64,000 nucleotides of DNA from Veillonellaceae bacterium (GTDB lineage Bacteria; Bacillota_C; Negativicutes; UBA1444), in assembly GCA_012798135.1 (NCBI GenBank), contig JAAZNU010000046.1, positions 1 through 64,000 of the forward strand, in the 5' to 3' direction. Positions 51,301 to 62,882 of the stretch are shown here, one piece after another. The position numbers were made by a program, and so were the translations under genes. The stretch's first letter is position 1, and the number at the start of each line of letters is the position of its first letter. A model generated the notes under the pieces. It saw only the letters and a program-made list of their open reading frames with translations. It searched no databases and was not told where the DNA came from.

Positions 51301-51609
51301 TTGCCGCGATAGTTCCAGGCTGCGGGCCATCGCCTTGACGTTCGCCGGGTCGCTGGCCGGCAGTTCGAGCACCACCCGATCCGGGCACAGCAAGGCCAGG
51401 TCGTTCCTGTAGTTGTCCAGGGCTTCCCTGCCAGCGGTTACCAACAGGACCGGCCTGTTACCATCCGTCATCAGACTGGCCGCCAATGCGCTCCGGACAG
51501 CGCCGGACACCCCCTGGACGGTGATCGGGACTCTCCCCGGCCGCCGCAACAAGGCCAGCACTTTGCCCGCATTTTCGGTTTGTTCCATTCCGTGCAGTAG
51601 AGTATGCAT
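48316..51609 (-). CDS. mfd: Transcription-repair coupling factor
   Basis: 1097 residues from the ATG at 51609 (GGAAAGGAA before it); longer frames lack a site. Order: UvrB-like domains (about 1-330), RNA-polymerase-interacting CarD-like domain (about 450-530, with LKAGDFVVHVAHGIGKYMGV), SF2 helicase with GDVGFGKTEVALRAAF, DEEQRFGV, TATPIPRTLHMSLAG and RVGRSDRLAHAYL, then the TRCF C-terminal domain. Displaces stalled RNA polymerase at lesions and recruits UvrA. Neighbours flippase and mazG as in Bacillus. Confidence 0.97.
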   Translation of the reverse strand: MHTLLHGMEQTENAGKVLALLRRPGRVPITVQGVSGAVRSALAASLMTDGNRPVLLVTAGREALDNYRNDLALLCPDRVVLELPASDPANVKAMARSLELSRQRTEALSRLYAGEPVTVLATAEAAVLRIPQPRLFQKNSCSFQVGETVEREKLLARLVEFGYERVDQVDSVGHFSSRGGIIDVFSVNLSIPVRIELFGDEIDSIREYHPVTQRSLKTLESVTFLPSIDSGELTADATVISYLPSSSVVVFDDAVRLAETVEGSRRADPESAQRSVSWEAFQTEAAATVKTCFFSLLASAGTAGLKAESVGLITRGIPPYHRKTDFLVNDLLSWQSRQYRILLLLSNVQAATVLRESLLEQGIKAQALAGTDVMSAAGVFVTTGNLSAGFELPDDRLAVITEKEIKGRLKLQRRSRVGQARRIADYTELKAGDFVVHVAHGIGKYMGVETIELNGVHRDYFHVRYAADDKLYVPTDQVQLLQKYIGSEGETPKLSRLGGTDWAKAKARAKSAVADLARELIDLYARRRVAPGFAFLPDTPWQAEFEDSFPFEETPDQLAAAAEIKADMEKPTAMDRLLCGDVGFGKTEVALRAAFKAVMSGKQVAVLVPTTVLAQQHYQTFSNRFAPFGLNVEVVSRFRTPAEQRTTLQKTADGSVDVLVGTHRLLQSDVVFKELGLLVVDEEQRFGVAQKERLKKWSVGLDVLTLTATPIPRTLHMSLAGLRDMSTIESAPEDRLPVQTYVVEYRPALIASAIRQEIERGGQVYFVYNRIETIERMHHELKTLVPEAKIGVAHGKMPDDILEDVMLDFYEGHYNLLLCTSIIENGLDVANANTIIVYDADHFGLSQLYQMRGRVGRSDRLAHAYLTYRPQKVVSEIAEKRLRAIAEFTELGAGFKIAMRDLEIRGAGNLLGAQQHGHIAGVGFEMYCRLLDEAIHELREGVQVEQPPEPVMELKLDAYIPNDYVEDAMHKIELYQQIAAIRTDEQATDLLDEMIDRFGDPPPALNNLILVARIKNLARRMGVKSVIQRGDWVEICFTENPDVNVQGLLELRAQAPNRLKIVAGPPQMIMVKKSATAPVSLGAWLLSVCRRIVPASP

Positions 51610-51631
51610 GGGTTCCTTTCCACGCCGACAA

Positions 51632-51654
51632 GGGCCTCGGCAATGCCGAAGCCC
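51632..51654 (-). terminator. Hairpin after the transaldolase gene
   Basis: GGGCCTCGGC and GCCGAAGCCC pair with one mismatch around AAT; minus-strand tail CTTGTC is a weak T-run, so it may attenuate rather than stop transcription into mfd. Confidence 0.5.
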
Positions 51655-51696
51655 TCCGCCGGTTTTCATTTGTTTTTGCAAATCCGGGCTGGATAT

Positions 51697-52341
51697 TTAC
51701 AGATTGGCTTTTTTCCAGTCATCCAGGAACCGCTGAATGCCGGCGTCGGTGAGCGGATGCTGCACCAGCGACAACAGCACTTTGTAAGGGACGGTGGCGA
51801 TATGAGCGCCCGCCAGGGCCGCCTGGGTCACATGCATGGGATGGCGGATGCTGGCGGCAATGACCTCCGTGCCGATGTCATGGATGGTGAAGATGTCCTT
51901 GATCGTTTTGACCAGATGGATTCCCTCTTCGCTGATATCATCCAGGCGGCCGACAAAGGGGCTGACGAAGACGGCGCCGGCCCGGGCGGCCATCAGGGCC
52001 TGATTGGCGGAAAAAATCAGCGTCACGTTGGTGGGGATATCCTGTTCGGAAAGGCCGCGGACCGCTTTCAGGCCCTCGATCGTCATCGGCACCTTGACGA
52101 CGACATTTTCCGCCAAGGCCGCCAACTCCCGGCCTTCGGCGATCATCTCGGGTGCGGTCGTACCGATCACTTCCGCGCTGACCGGCCCGTCGACGATCCC
52201 GCAGATTTCCCGGATCACCGCGTGGATATTCTTCTTTTCGCGGGCGATGAGCGACGGATTGGTGGTCACGCCGTCCAGCAGTCCCCAGCTGGCAACTTCC
52301 CGGATCTCCTCAACATTGGCCGTGTCCAGAAAAAAGCGCAT
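51697..52341 (-). CDS. Transaldolase (fructose-6-phosphate aldolase/TalC subfamily)
   Basis: 214 residues from the ATG at 52341 (GGGAGGG upstream), the length of the short transaldolases. [25 protein letters not shown], the Schiff-base Lys in [15 protein letters not shown] (about 84-88) and [14 protein letters not shown] are diagnostic. It transfers dihydroxyacetone units in the pentose phosphate pathway; short forms may also act as F6P aldolase. A neighbouring gene upstream (36 bases) encodes a NodB-like lipoprotein, which does not suggest a pathway. Confidence 0.93.
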   Translation of the reverse strand: MRFFLDTANVEEIREVASWGLLDGVTTNPSLIAREKKNIHAVIREICGIVDGPVSAEVIGTTAPEMIAEGRELAALAENVVVKVPMTIEGLKAVRGLSEQDIPTNVTLIFSANQALMAARAGAVFVSPFVGRLDDISEEGIHLVKTIKDIFTIHDIGTEVIAASIRHPMHVTQAALAGAHIATVPYKVLLSLVQHPLTDAGIQRFLDDWKKANL

Positions 52342-52376
52342 GATTTTTCCCTCCCTGCCTAACTTTTCTCCCGCAT

Positions 52377-54842
52377 CTAGCGGAAACGGGGCTGCCAATC
52401 ATTCCGCAGCAGGTTGGCCGGCTGCCGCGGCAACGGTGGAACTTGCCGCTGCGGCGTCGGCCGCTCCAACAGTGTCTTGCCGGAAACTGCCGGCGGCCGG
52501 GCGACGCGCTGGCCGATCACCAAAACATACTGGTCCTGGCGGTCATCCCACACAAACGACAATTCGTAGCGATCGCCCGACAGCAGCACCACTTGGTCCG
52601 GCTGACCGTTTTTCATCAACGTGGCATGCAGGCCGCTGCCCCAGAAGCGGACGGGAATCTTCAGCGTCAAAAGGTGACGGTGCTCCTTATCGACCGGAAT
52701 GTAACGGCCCAGAAGATCTAGGGCGAATTCCAGGCCCAGTTTGCTTTCCCGCAGCAACGGACCGGTCAGCGCCAGTGGTTCCGGCCAATAGTAGTCCAGA
52801 TACTCCCGCACCAGCGTAGTCGCCGTGGCGAAATGCAACAGCCCCTTGTCGACATATTCCCGTTTCAGAAACGCCAGATGCTCATCCAGGTCCTGGTAAT
52901 GCCGACCCACTGTGCTCCGCCAGTCCGGCAGCCCCATGATGAACATGGCGTGGGAAAAGCCGACGATGGAATGAATACCGGCTTGGACCCGGCCGCCCTC
53001 GGTAAATTCCTGGACCCCCTGCCGGGCTTTCGCGTTCAGGCTGGCGGCATTGTCCACGTCGTACATGATGAACTTCCGCGGCGTGGGACGGAATTCGACG
53101 ATGCCCAGTTTTTTTAGGTCGGTGGCCGGTGCATTGATGTCATCCGGCGGGGTCAGATACAGTGCCCGGCGATAGTCGCCGGCCGTGATGCCGCCGGCAT
53201 TGCCGTCGGCGTCGCTGTTGCCCCAGAGCCCGACCCGGCGATAGGCCCGCATGCTCATGGCTTCCGAGTCCGGTCCGTTGCCGAAATCAAACGAGCCGGT
53301 CCGGGCCGTCAGAATCTCGCCGCCCGGATAGCCGGCCGTCAGTTTGCTGATTTCGCGCAGATGGTAATACAAAATACCGGTCCGGCTGCCCCGCTGATGA
53401 ATAGTTCCCTCGTCGGGAAACGAATGGGACCAGCCGTGGCGCAGATGATTGGCCCACAGGCCGTCGGTCGGCGGGTGGTAGGACAGCAGATTACCGGGAA
53501 CTTCCGGATCATAATCGGAATGCAGGTGCAGCGCGTATTCATGGCCACGTTTCGATTGGTCGCGCACGGATTGCCGGACCTGCTCCAGCGTAGTCCGCCA
53601 GTCAGGTTTCGCCGAGCGGGCGGCCGCCCAATCACCGGCGGCCAGCGCCGGCATCGCCAGATAGTGGGTCCAGAACGCCCCATGTTTTTCAGCGATCCGG
53701 TTCAGCGCTTCCGCTTTGTGGATGAGTTGCACCCGGTATTCTTCCGGGTCCAGCCAGCCGTTCTGGTTCCCCCAGGCGGTCGGATAACCGGCCGCGTCAA
53801 TGGGCTCCAGGTCCTCGGTCATGACATAAAAAATCTTCCCTGGAGCCGGGTCGACCACATCCACGCGGGTGACCGCCGGCGCCGGTGTTTTGTTCACACT
53901 CAGGCGGAGCTCCCACGGTTGACCCAGGTTCACTGCCGAGTCCCGTTGTCCCCGAACCTGCCAGGTCAACGCAATCGTTTCAGCGGGCGACAGCCGTTCG
54001 ATCTTCCGCTCCAGAGAACCGACGGCCACCAATCCGTAGCCGAAAGGTTCCTGCAGGCGGACCGTCAGGTTTTCCAGGACTCTATCGGTGACATTGGCGA
54101 CAACCGCCACGAAGGAATGGGTTTCCCCCTGCACAATTTTGCGTGGCGCCAGCTGCCAGGTGATCTTGGTTCCTTCCACCTGCGAGCCGGCCGATTTCAG
54201 TTCCGTAACGAGCGCGTGCTGCCCGTGGCCGGTTTCGATGCCAACGCGGTAGCGAACAACCGCGTCAGCAGCAAATGAGGGAAACTGCGTCGCGAACAGT
54301 TCGGCCGGCCGCAGCCGGTCATGAACCCAGCCCCCCTGGTAATTATTCGACAGACGCCGGTCAATCCAGGCAGCTTGTCCGTTCCGGGCCGGCAACACGC
54401 CGGTGAAGACATAGCCCACCGTCGCCACGGTCCGGCCATTTTTATCGATGGCGGCAATATTCAGTCGGCCGGTTCCCTGGGTGGACAGAAACTGGAACCG
54501 ATAAGTCAGTTCATCGTCCGAACCGTCCACGTCCAAAAAATATTCCAACCGGCCGCCAGGACCGGCAGCCAGCTCCAGCGCCTGCGGCGCCAACAGGCCG
54601 GCGCCCGTCACTACGCGGTGAAAATTTCCCGCGCCCTCGTCGGCCAGATGATCCGGCAACCGCCACTGGGATTCCGCTTCAGGCGACACTTCCTGCAAAC
54701 CTGCCACAGCGGACTCTCGGGGGGGCGTCGCACCGCCGCCAAGTCCCGGCGAACGGGGCCCCTGGGTGGAAAACAAGGCACAGCCGCCCAGTAAAAACGC
54801 ACCGACAAACAGCATAGTCAAAAACAACTTTCGAATCATCAT
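52377..54842 (-). CDS. Large lipoprotein with degenerate polysaccharide-deacetylase (NodB-like) features
   Basis: 821 residues. Lipobox LLGGCALF (Cys near 21). Residues about 50-330 are beta-rich (carbohydrate-binding-like: [20 protein letters not shown] and a Big/CARDB-like repeat with [18 protein letters not shown]). The middle (about 335-600) has the pattern of a NodB barrel: an acidic TEDLEP near 343, [15 protein letters not shown] near 435 and [10 protein letters not shown] near 517, corresponding to the three deacetylase motifs. A C-terminal strand-rich part follows (about 690-800). It probably acts on cell-surface or exopolysaccharide; enzyme activity is unproven. Overlap-free between sppA (5 bases) and transaldolase. 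Confidence 0.6.
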   Translation of the reverse strand: MMIRKLFLTMLFVGAFLLGGCALFSTQGPRSPGLGGGATPPRESAVAGLQEVSPEAESQWRLPDHLADEGAGNFHRVVTGAGLLAPQALELAAGPGGRLEYFLDVDGSDDELTYRFQFLSTQGTGRLNIAAIDKNGRTVATVGYVFTGVLPARNGQAAWIDRRLSNNYQGGWVHDRLRPAELFATQFPSFAADAVVRYRVGIETGHGQHALVTELKSAGSQVEGTKITWQLAPRKIVQGETHSFVAVVANVTDRVLENLTVRLQEPFGYGLVAVGSLERKIERLSPAETIALTWQVRGQRDSAVNLGQPWELRLSVNKTPAPAVTRVDVVDPAPGKIFYVMTEDLEPIDAAGYPTAWGNQNGWLDPEEYRVQLIHKAEALNRIAEKHGAFWTHYLAMPALAAGDWAAARSAKPDWRTTLEQVRQSVRDQSKRGHEYALHLHSDYDPEVPGNLLSYHPPTDGLWANHLRHGWSHSFPDEGTIHQRGSRTGILYYHLREISKLTAGYPGGEILTARTGSFDFGNGPDSEAMSMRAYRRVGLWGNSDADGNAGGITAGDYRRALYLTPPDDINAPATDLKKLGIVEFRPTPRKFIMYDVDNAASLNAKARQGVQEFTEGGRVQAGIHSIVGFSHAMFIMGLPDWRSTVGRHYQDLDEHLAFLKREYVDKGLLHFATATTLVREYLDYYWPEPLALTGPLLRESKLGLEFALDLLGRYIPVDKEHRHLLTLKIPVRFWGSGLHATLMKNGQPDQVVLLSGDRYELSFVWDDRQDQYVLVIGQRVARPPAVSGKTLLERPTPQRQVPPLPRQPANLLRNDWQPRFR

Positions 54843-54847
54843 CCGCC

Positions 54848-55771
54848 CTAACGCAACTGGGGAACCAGGCCCGGATTCGCAAACCGGGACCCCGCTCCCT
54901 GACCATACAGCAGGCGGGTTGCCAGAACGTCCAGCAAGGATTGTCCGCCATCGCCGAAAATAGCGTCCCAGACACTTGACCGGCCATACTCGTGAAGGGC
55001 CGGTTTTCCTTTGATACCCGCCAGTTTGGCGGCATCATACACCGCATCCTCCTGGGTTCCCATCTCATCGACCAATCCCAGCTTTTTCGCCTGCCGCCCG
55101 GTATAGATCCGACCGTCGGCCAGTTGCTTCACCCTGGTTGGTTCCATGTTGCGGCCTTCCGCCACAACGGCCACGAACTGTTCGTAAAGGTCGTCCACCA
55201 TTTCCTGCAGAATGGCCCGCTCCGCCGCGGTCATCGGTCGTTCCGGCGACAGCATGTCCTTGTGCGGTCCGCTTTTGATTTTTTCGCCATGTACGCCGAT
55301 TTTTTTGAACAACTCTTCCCAGTTGGCATAGGGAATATAGATGCCGATGCTGCCGGTGATCGTGCCGGGATTCGCGTAGATCCGGTCACAGAGGGCGGCG
55401 ATCCAGTAACCGCCGGAAGCGGCGATGTCGCCCATCGAAGCGACCACGGGTTTGCCGGCGCTCCGCAGTTTTTTCAGTTCTTCGCCCACTTCCTGCGAAG
55501 CCGGCGCGCTGCCGCCCGGGCTATTGATGCGGATCACTACCGCCCGGACGCTGTCGTCGTCCCTGGCGGCCTGGATCTGGCGAATTATGGAATCCATGCC
55601 GCCGTCGCCCCAAAGTCCGCCCTGGCCCCGGCCGCCGGCAATCACGCCCTCCACATGGATCAATGCGACTTTGTCCTGTCTCTCCCGCGGATAAAACAGC
55701 CATAGGCCAAGCAATATCAGCCCGATGCCAATCAGGCACAAGGTCCCGGCGCAGATCTGCCGACGTTTCAC
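54848..55771 (-). CDS. sppA: Signal peptide peptidase SppA
   Basis: 307 residues, one N-terminal membrane helix (about 7-27). Single SppA36-type protease domain: VRAVVIRINSPGGSAPASQE, the nucleophile region VVASMGDIAASGGYWIAALC (Ser in ASGG) and the general-base Lys in HGEKIKSGPHKDML. It digests cleaved signal peptides in the membrane. The neighbours are the NodB-like lipoprotein and pyrG; no operon partner of SppA is evident. Confidence 0.95.
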   Translation of the reverse strand: MKRRQICAGTLCLIGIGLILLGLWLFYPRERQDKVALIHVEGVIAGGRGQGGLWGDGGMDSIIRQIQAARDDDSVRAVVIRINSPGGSAPASQEVGEELKKLRSAGKPVVASMGDIAASGGYWIAALCDRIYANPGTITGSIGIYIPYANWEELFKKIGVHGEKIKSGPHKDMLSPERPMTAAERAILQEMVDDLYEQFVAVVAEGRNMEPTRVKQLADGRIYTGRQAKKLGLVDEMGTQEDAVYDAAKLAGIKGKPALHEYGRSSVWDAIFGDGGQSLLDVLATRLLYGQGAGSRFANPGLVPQLR

Positions 55772-55835
55772 GCCTGTTCCTCCTTGCGAAAAACTGTTGG
55801 GGTTCGCCCAACAGTTTCAGCGTTTCACAGTAAAA

Positions 55836-57867
<2,032 letters not shown>

Positions 57868-57938
57868 ACTTTACCCTCCATCTTTTCAAGATGTTCTATT
57901 GGTGGCAGGAATTCCCCTGCCTGATTCCGTAGCAGCCG

Positions 57939-59603
57939 TTACATTTTTTCCGGCGCGTCCACGCCGAGGATACCCAGGCTGTGCCGCAGCACCCGCTGCG
58001 ACGCGGTGACCAGCGCCAGCCGCGCGGTCGTCAGTTCCGGTTCGACGCCCAGCACACGGCAGCCGTTGTAGAAAGAGTGGAACAGTCCGGCCAGTTCATG
58101 GGCATAACGGGCGATCCGGTGCGGTGCCCGGTCGCGAGCCGCCGCCGCGATTTCCTCTGGATAGTCGCCGAGTTTGCGGATGAGGTCCAGTTCCCAGGCC
58201 GAGGTCAGGCAGGACAGGTCCGCTTTGGCCGCGCTGTCGAAGGCGATGCCGGCTTCGGCCATCTGGCGGAAGATGCTGGCGATCCGGGCGTGCGCGTACT
58301 GCACATAGTAGACCGGGTTTTCGTTCGAATGCGATTTGGCCAGGTCCAGGTCAAAGTCCAGCTGGCTGTCCAGCGACCGCATGATGAAGAAATAGCGCGC
58401 CGCGTCCCGGCCGACTTCTTCGATGAGTTCGCTGAGCGTGACGCCCTGCCCGGTCCGCTTGGACATTTTGACCAGTTCGCCGCCCTGGTACAGCGACACC
58501 ATCTGCAGGATCAGCACTTCCAGGCGCTCGGAGTCGTAGCCGAGAGCAGCCATGGCGGCCTTCATGCGGGGGATGTAGCCGTGGTGGTCGGCGCCCCAGA
58601 TGTTGATGACTTTTTCGAAGCCGCGGCGGAATTTGTTGTCGTGGTAGGCGATGTCGGAGGCAAAATAAGTCGGGACGCCGTTGTCGCGGATGATGACCCG
58701 GTCCTTGTCGTCGCCGAACGCCGTACTGCGCAGCCAGAACGCGCCGTCCTTGTCATAGGCGAAGCCCTTTTCCCGCAGCTGCGCGCAGGCGGCGGCCACC
58801 GCATCGTCGGCGAACAGCGACCGTTCGCTGAACCAGACGTCGAAGGTCACGCCGAAGGATTCCAGGTCTTCTTTCAGGGCTGCCAGTTTTTCCTCCAGGG
58901 CGATCTGTTTGAAGATCTCGCGCCGTTCGGCAGGGCTGACCAGCAGGTAGCGGCTGCCGGAATTGTCGAGGATCCGCTGGGCGGTGTCGATGATATCTTT
59001 GCCGTGGTAGCCGTCTTCCGGAAATTCCACGGCCTGGCCCAGCAGTTCCAGATAGCGGGCTTCGACGGAGGCCGCCAGATTGTCGATCTGGTTGCCGGCG
59101 TCGTTGATGTAGAATTCCTTCTGGATGTCGTAGCCGGCGGCGCTCATCAGGTTGGCCAGCGCACTGCCGAAAGCGGCGCCGCGGCCGTGACCCACATGCA
59201 GCGGGCCGGTCGGGTTGGCACTGACGAATTCAATCTGGATTTTTTGCCGGCCGCCGGACTGGGTGTTACCATAGGCGGGTCCGGCATCCAAGATTTCCTG
59301 CAGCAGTTCGTGCAGCCAGTCCGGTTTCAGAAAAAAGTTGATGAAGCCCGGGCCGGCGATTTCCGCCCGGTCCAGCCAGGGAAATTCAATGCGGCCGACC
59401 ACGGCTTCGGCGATTTTACGGGGGTTGGCCTTGAGGGTTCGGGCCGCCTGCATGGCAAAATTGGTGGCGTAGTCGCCGAAGCTTTTTTCCGGCGGCACTT
59501 CCAAAAACACTTCCGGCAGCGCGCCCTGCGGCAGTGCGCCGCCACTCACGGCCGCGGCCGCGGCCCGGGCGATCGCGCCGGCCAGTCGTTCCTTCACGTT
59601 CAA
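57939..59603 (-). CDS. argS: Arginyl-tRNA synthetase
   Basis: 554 residues from a TTG at 59603, six bases after GGAGGAG; a GTG nine codons upstream has no site. Class I: EFVSANPTGPLHVGHGRGAA (HIGH), the Add-1 N-terminal domain, VKMSKRTGQGVTLSELIEEV (KMSKR, degenerate), the DALR anticodon domain at the end with KLGDYPEEIAAAARDR. Charges tRNA-Arg. Neither T-box nor other leader is seen in the 95 bases upstream. Confidence 0.96.
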   Translation of the reverse strand: MNVKERLAGAIARAAAAAVSGGALPQGALPEVFLEVPPEKSFGDYATNFAMQAARTLKANPRKIAEAVVGRIEFPWLDRAEIAGPGFINFFLKPDWLHELLQEILDAGPAYGNTQSGGRQKIQIEFVSANPTGPLHVGHGRGAAFGSALANLMSAAGYDIQKEFYINDAGNQIDNLAASVEARYLELLGQAVEFPEDGYHGKDIIDTAQRILDNSGSRYLLVSPAERREIFKQIALEEKLAALKEDLESFGVTFDVWFSERSLFADDAVAAACAQLREKGFAYDKDGAFWLRSTAFGDDKDRVIIRDNGVPTYFASDIAYHDNKFRRGFEKVINIWGADHHGYIPRMKAAMAALGYDSERLEVLILQMVSLYQGGELVKMSKRTGQGVTLSELIEEVGRDAARYFFIMRSLDSQLDFDLDLAKSHSNENPVYYVQYAHARIASIFRQMAEAGIAFDSAAKADLSCLTSAWELDLIRKLGDYPEEIAAAARDRAPHRIARYAHELAGLFHSFYNGCRVLGVEPELTTARLALVTASQRVLRHSLGILGVDAPEKM

Positions 59604-59698
59604 TTGCTGCTCCTCCTGCGAATCGATCACTGCATTTAAGCAAATACGTGTCTATTATAGCAGCTGTTTTCACGGTTGCCAAATCAAATTCAAAATGG

Positions 59699-61177
59699 TC
59701 ATAGGGCTTTTTCCATGGCCTCGGCCACCGTTTTCAGGACATGAATCCGCGCGTACTCCTTGGAGTTGGCGGGAACAATCGTCCAGGGGGCTTGGTGGGA
59801 GGAAGTCCGGTAAAGCATCTCATCCACCGCTACTTTGTATGCGTCCCATTTTTCGCGGTTCCGCCAGTCCTCCGCCGTGATCTTCCAACGCTTCTCCGGC
59901 GTATTTTCTCGTTCCTGGAACCGGCGCAGCTGTTCGTCCTTATCGATATGCAACCAGAACTTGACGATCACCGCGCCGAAATTCGCCAGTTGCTCCTCAA
60001 ACTCGTTGATTTCCCGATAGGCCCGCCGCCACTCCGGCTCCCGACAAAAGCCTTCCACCCGTTCCACCAGAACCCGGCCATACCAAGTCCGGTCAAACAC
60101 AGCGAGCCGGCCGGCCGCCGGCACTGCCTGCCAAAACCGCCAGAGGTAGTGATGCGCCCGTTCCGTGTCATTGGGGGCCGAGATCGGTACGACTTCGTAT
60201 CCCCGCGGGTCGAAATTCGCCACCAGGCGTTTGATGGCACCGCCTTTTCCCGCCGCATCCCAACCTTCGAACAGGATCAGGACCGGAACTTTGTGCTTAT
60301 ACGTTTCATAGTGCAACTCGTGCAGCTTTTTTCCCCAATGCTCTAATTCCTTTTCATAGTCGCGCGGATCCCAATCTTTTGGAATAGCAGTCTTGTCCAA
60401 CAACGAAACACCGATTTCCGTCATGACCGGCGGCGCTTCCGGCGTCGGCTGATTCTGCCGATTCCGTTCCTCGCTTTGGATTCGCTGCGCCAGCGTCTGG
60501 GCGACCACGCCGCAGATCCGGACAGCCGCAAACCGGCGATCCATGGCCGATACCGGTGTCCACGGCGCATTGGCCCGGTCGGTCCGGCTGAGGGTATCTT
60601 CAATGATCCGCAGATAATCGTCATACTTCCGGTGCCGCCGCCATTCCGCATCGCCGACTCGCCAGCGGGTCGCCGGGTCCTGTTCCAGCTCATCCATCCG
60701 TTTTTTCTGTTCCTTCTTGGTAATGTGCAGAAACACTTTGATCAGAATGCAACCGGAATCCGTCAACTGGCGCTCAAACGAAGCAATTTCGTCGCACAAC
60801 AGCGCCTGGTCGGTTTTCGTGGTTCCGTTGATCCGATCGGCGAGCACCGCTTCGTACCAACTGCGGTCATAAACCATGATTTTTCCGGCCGCCGGCGTTG
60901 TGTTCCAATAGCGCCACAAGAACGGATATTCATGGGTGTCGGCCTGGCACAGATGATTGGCAAACACTTTAAATCCCCGCGGATCGAGCCGGAGAATCAG
61001 TTCATTGATCAACGTGCCGCGACCGGCCGCGTCCCAGCCTTCGAACACGATAATGGCCGGAATGCCAAGTTCATGGATTTTGCGGTGCAGCTCCCCCAAC
61101 TGGGCCTCCAGCTGATCCATCTGCTCCTTGTATTCGGTTTTGCCCAGTTTTTGTCCGATGTCCACCTGATCCAGCAT
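59699..61177 (-). CDS. pap: Polyphosphate:AMP phosphotransferase, two-domain PPK2 class II
   Basis: 492 residues, two tandem PPK2 domains. N-domain (about 5-230): FEGWDAAGRGTLINELI (Walker A with GRG), DRSWYEAVLADRI. C-domain (about 265-490): FEGWDAAGKGGAIKRLV (GKG), DRTWYGRVLVERV lid. The N-domain Walker A lysine is replaced by Arg, as is common in fused PAP enzymes where the C-domain is catalytic. It makes ADP from AMP and polyphosphate. Near the phosphate-responsive genes of the window this is coherent with polyphosphate metabolism. Confidence 0.9.
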   Translation of the reverse strand: MLDQVDIGQKLGKTEYKEQMDQLEAQLGELHRKIHELGIPAIIVFEGWDAAGRGTLINELILRLDPRGFKVFANHLCQADTHEYPFLWRYWNTTPAAGKIMVYDRSWYEAVLADRINGTTKTDQALLCDEIASFERQLTDSGCILIKVFLHITKKEQKKRMDELEQDPATRWRVGDAEWRRHRKYDDYLRIIEDTLSRTDRANAPWTPVSAMDRRFAAVRICGVVAQTLAQRIQSEERNRQNQPTPEAPPVMTEIGVSLLDKTAIPKDWDPRDYEKELEHWGKKLHELHYETYKHKVPVLILFEGWDAAGKGGAIKRLVANFDPRGYEVVPISAPNDTERAHHYLWRFWQAVPAAGRLAVFDRTWYGRVLVERVEGFCREPEWRRAYREINEFEEQLANFGAVIVKFWLHIDKDEQLRRFQERENTPEKRWKITAEDWRNREKWDAYKVAVDEMLYRTSSHQAPWTIVPANSKEYARIHVLKTVAEAMEKAL

Positions 61178-61297
61178 CGACGATCCTCCTGCTCCCGGAA
61201 CGAATTTCCGTTCTATTTTCCGCGATCAGCTATGTAACCGGTCCGGTTTCATGGTAAAATGTTTACAGAATTCGATTATGAATAATGAGGTGAAGCT

Positions 61298-61777
61298 ATG
61301 AAGTCCGTCAAATTTTCCCGCACGTTCCTGTTGCTCTTAACCGGGTTGCTGTTGGTCCTGCAGGCGACCGCTTTCGCCGCCCCGGCACCGGCTCCCGCTG
61401 CGGCAGCCACGCCGCCGTCCCAAGTCGTTCCCGTCGAGATCCGGGAATTCACCGCCGACGCCCTGGGAACGACCCTGGTGCAACGAACCCGCGACGCTTT
61501 CGCCGCCGATCCCCGGTTCCGCGTTTCCGCCAGCGATCCCAACCGGACGATTGTTCGGTTGTATACCCGGGGAATCAACGGTAAAAATCCGCAAACCGCC
61601 TATAGTTTTACCGTCACCTTCAAATTCGCCGATTCCGCCGATGAACTTTTCGCCGGCAGCACCATCGGCACTTGCGACTTCAAGGAAGTTCCCGCCGATG
61701 CCAAGGGAATCGTGGATATGACCTGGAATCAGGTCAACAACTATCCCAAACTGTTCGAACGCGTAACCAAAAAATAA
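61298..61777 (+). CDS. Secreted protein, unrecognised
   Basis: 159 residues with a signal peptide (about 1-29, LLLLTGLLLVLQATAFA). GAGGTG precedes the ATG. The mature part begins with an Ala/Pro-rich linker and contains VQRTRDAFAADPRFRVS, SDPNRTIVRLYTRG and GTCDFKEVPADAKGIV, an alpha/beta arrangement. It may belong to small cell-envelope proteins of the clade; no family recognised. Own terminator follows. Confidence 0.65.
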   Translation: MKSVKFSRTFLLLLTGLLLVLQATAFAAPAPAPAAAATPPSQVVPVEIREFTADALGTTLVQRTRDAFAADPRFRVSASDPNRTIVRLYTRGINGKNPQTAYSFTVTFKFADSADELFAGSTIGTCDFKEVPADAKGIVDMTWNQVNNYPKLFERVTKK

Positions 61778-61810
61778 GCACGACCCGGTTTCGTCCAAGT
61801 TTCATTCGCC

Positions 61811-61860
61811 CCGGCTGTTTGAAAAGGCCAGAAGATGGTCCTTTTTCAACAGCCGGTTTT
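61811..61860 (+). terminator. Terminator after the secreted-protein gene
   Basis: CCGGCTGTTTGAAAAGG against CCTTTTTCAACAGCCGG, almost perfect, then TTTTTATTTT. It overlaps the stop of the convergent pfkB-type gene. Confidence 0.9.
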
Positions 61861-62792
61861 TATTTTGCCATCTTCTCCAACGCCTGCGCCAACGCCGGGC
61901 AATTGTTCTCCGCCGACTGGATCGTGCAGGCCGCCACCCGTGTTCCCATCTGCACCGCCTGCGCCAGCGTCTCCCCGCGGGCCAGACCGGCCACGGTTCC
62001 CGAAAAGAAGGCATCGCCGGCGCCGCAGGTGTCGACCACCTTCACCTTTAAAGCCGGCTGCACGCCGGACTGTCCGGTCGCGCCATCCCAATAGACGCAG
62101 CCATGGGGTCCCAGCGTAACCACCAGCGACCGCAGGCGATGTTGGCTGGCAAACTCCGGCAGTAGCCGCAGCAGCCCCGCCGGATCGTTCTCCGCAAAAT
62201 CCTGGCCGCAGATCCGGCCGATCTCGATATGGTTGCAGATAAAGCCCGCCAGGCTGTCCAACACTTTCGGCAGCGCCAGCACGATTTCCAGATTTCCCGG
62301 CAACCCGTACACAGGGCGCCCGGCTTCGCGGGCCAATCGCAAAACCTGAGTGGTAATCGCTTCGTTCAGGTCCAGTTCCAGGGCGACGTGGGTTGAGCGG
62401 TCCAGCAGTTCCCGCCCGTGTTCGACAATCATTGTCGCCATTCCCCGCAGGTCGGGCATCTGGGAAATGGAGCCGGCCAATTCGCCGTGTTCATCCATGA
62501 CCGCCAGCCACATGCCCATGCCGCATTCCGGCAGTTCCGCCAGCCAATCGAGCCGCACGCCGGCCTCGGCCAGTCGGCAGGCGACATCCCTGCCGATTCC
62601 GCCCTGGTCGATGCTGGACAGAAGGCTAACCGGCAGCCCCAGCCGGGCTATATTTTCCGCCACATTCCGGCCCACGCCGCCGTGTACGAACTTCACCGAG
62701 CCGACATTTCGGCCCAGCGGCACGTATTTGGCGGCGGCAAAGCCTTTGCAATCCACGAAAACGGTTCCCACAACCCCGATATGCGCCGACAA
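61860..62792 (-). CDS. PfkB-family carbohydrate/nucleoside kinase
   Basis: 310 residues. Ribokinase fold: GGVGRNVAENIARLG (the GG substrate signature, about 37-51), EFASQHRLRSLVVTLGPHGC near 215, and VVDTCGAGDAFFSGTVAGL with the catalytic Asp (about 250-268). Substrate could be a sugar or nucleoside such as pseudouridine or adenosine; neighbours give no clue. A single gene with speD upstream (about 90 bases). Confidence 0.88.
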   Translation of the reverse strand: MSAHIGVVGTVFVDCKGFAAAKYVPLGRNVGSVKFVHGGVGRNVAENIARLGLPVSLLSSIDQGGIGRDVACRLAEAGVRLDWLAELPECGMGMWLAVMDEHGELAGSISQMPDLRGMATMIVEHGRELLDRSTHVALELDLNEAITTQVLRLAREAGRPVYGLPGNLEIVLALPKVLDSLAGFICNHIEIGRICGQDFAENDPAGLLRLLPEFASQHRLRSLVVTLGPHGCVYWDGATGQSGVQPALKVKVVDTCGAGDAFFSGTVAGLARGETLAQAVQMGTRVAACTIQSAENNCPALAQALEKMAK

Positions 62793-62834
62793 AATCCGTC
62801 CTCCATCTCCTGGGGAATGCCCCGGTAAAAAGTG

Positions 62835-62872
62835 CGACGGGCCTGCCCTTCCGGAGAAGAGCCTGCCCGTCG
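62835..62872 (-). terminator. Terminator after speD
   Basis: On the minus strand CGACGGGC pairs with GCCCGTCG (plus inner GCAGG/CCTGC), followed by CACTTTTTACC. Confidence 0.75.
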
Positions 62873-62882
62873 GAAAGCTCGG

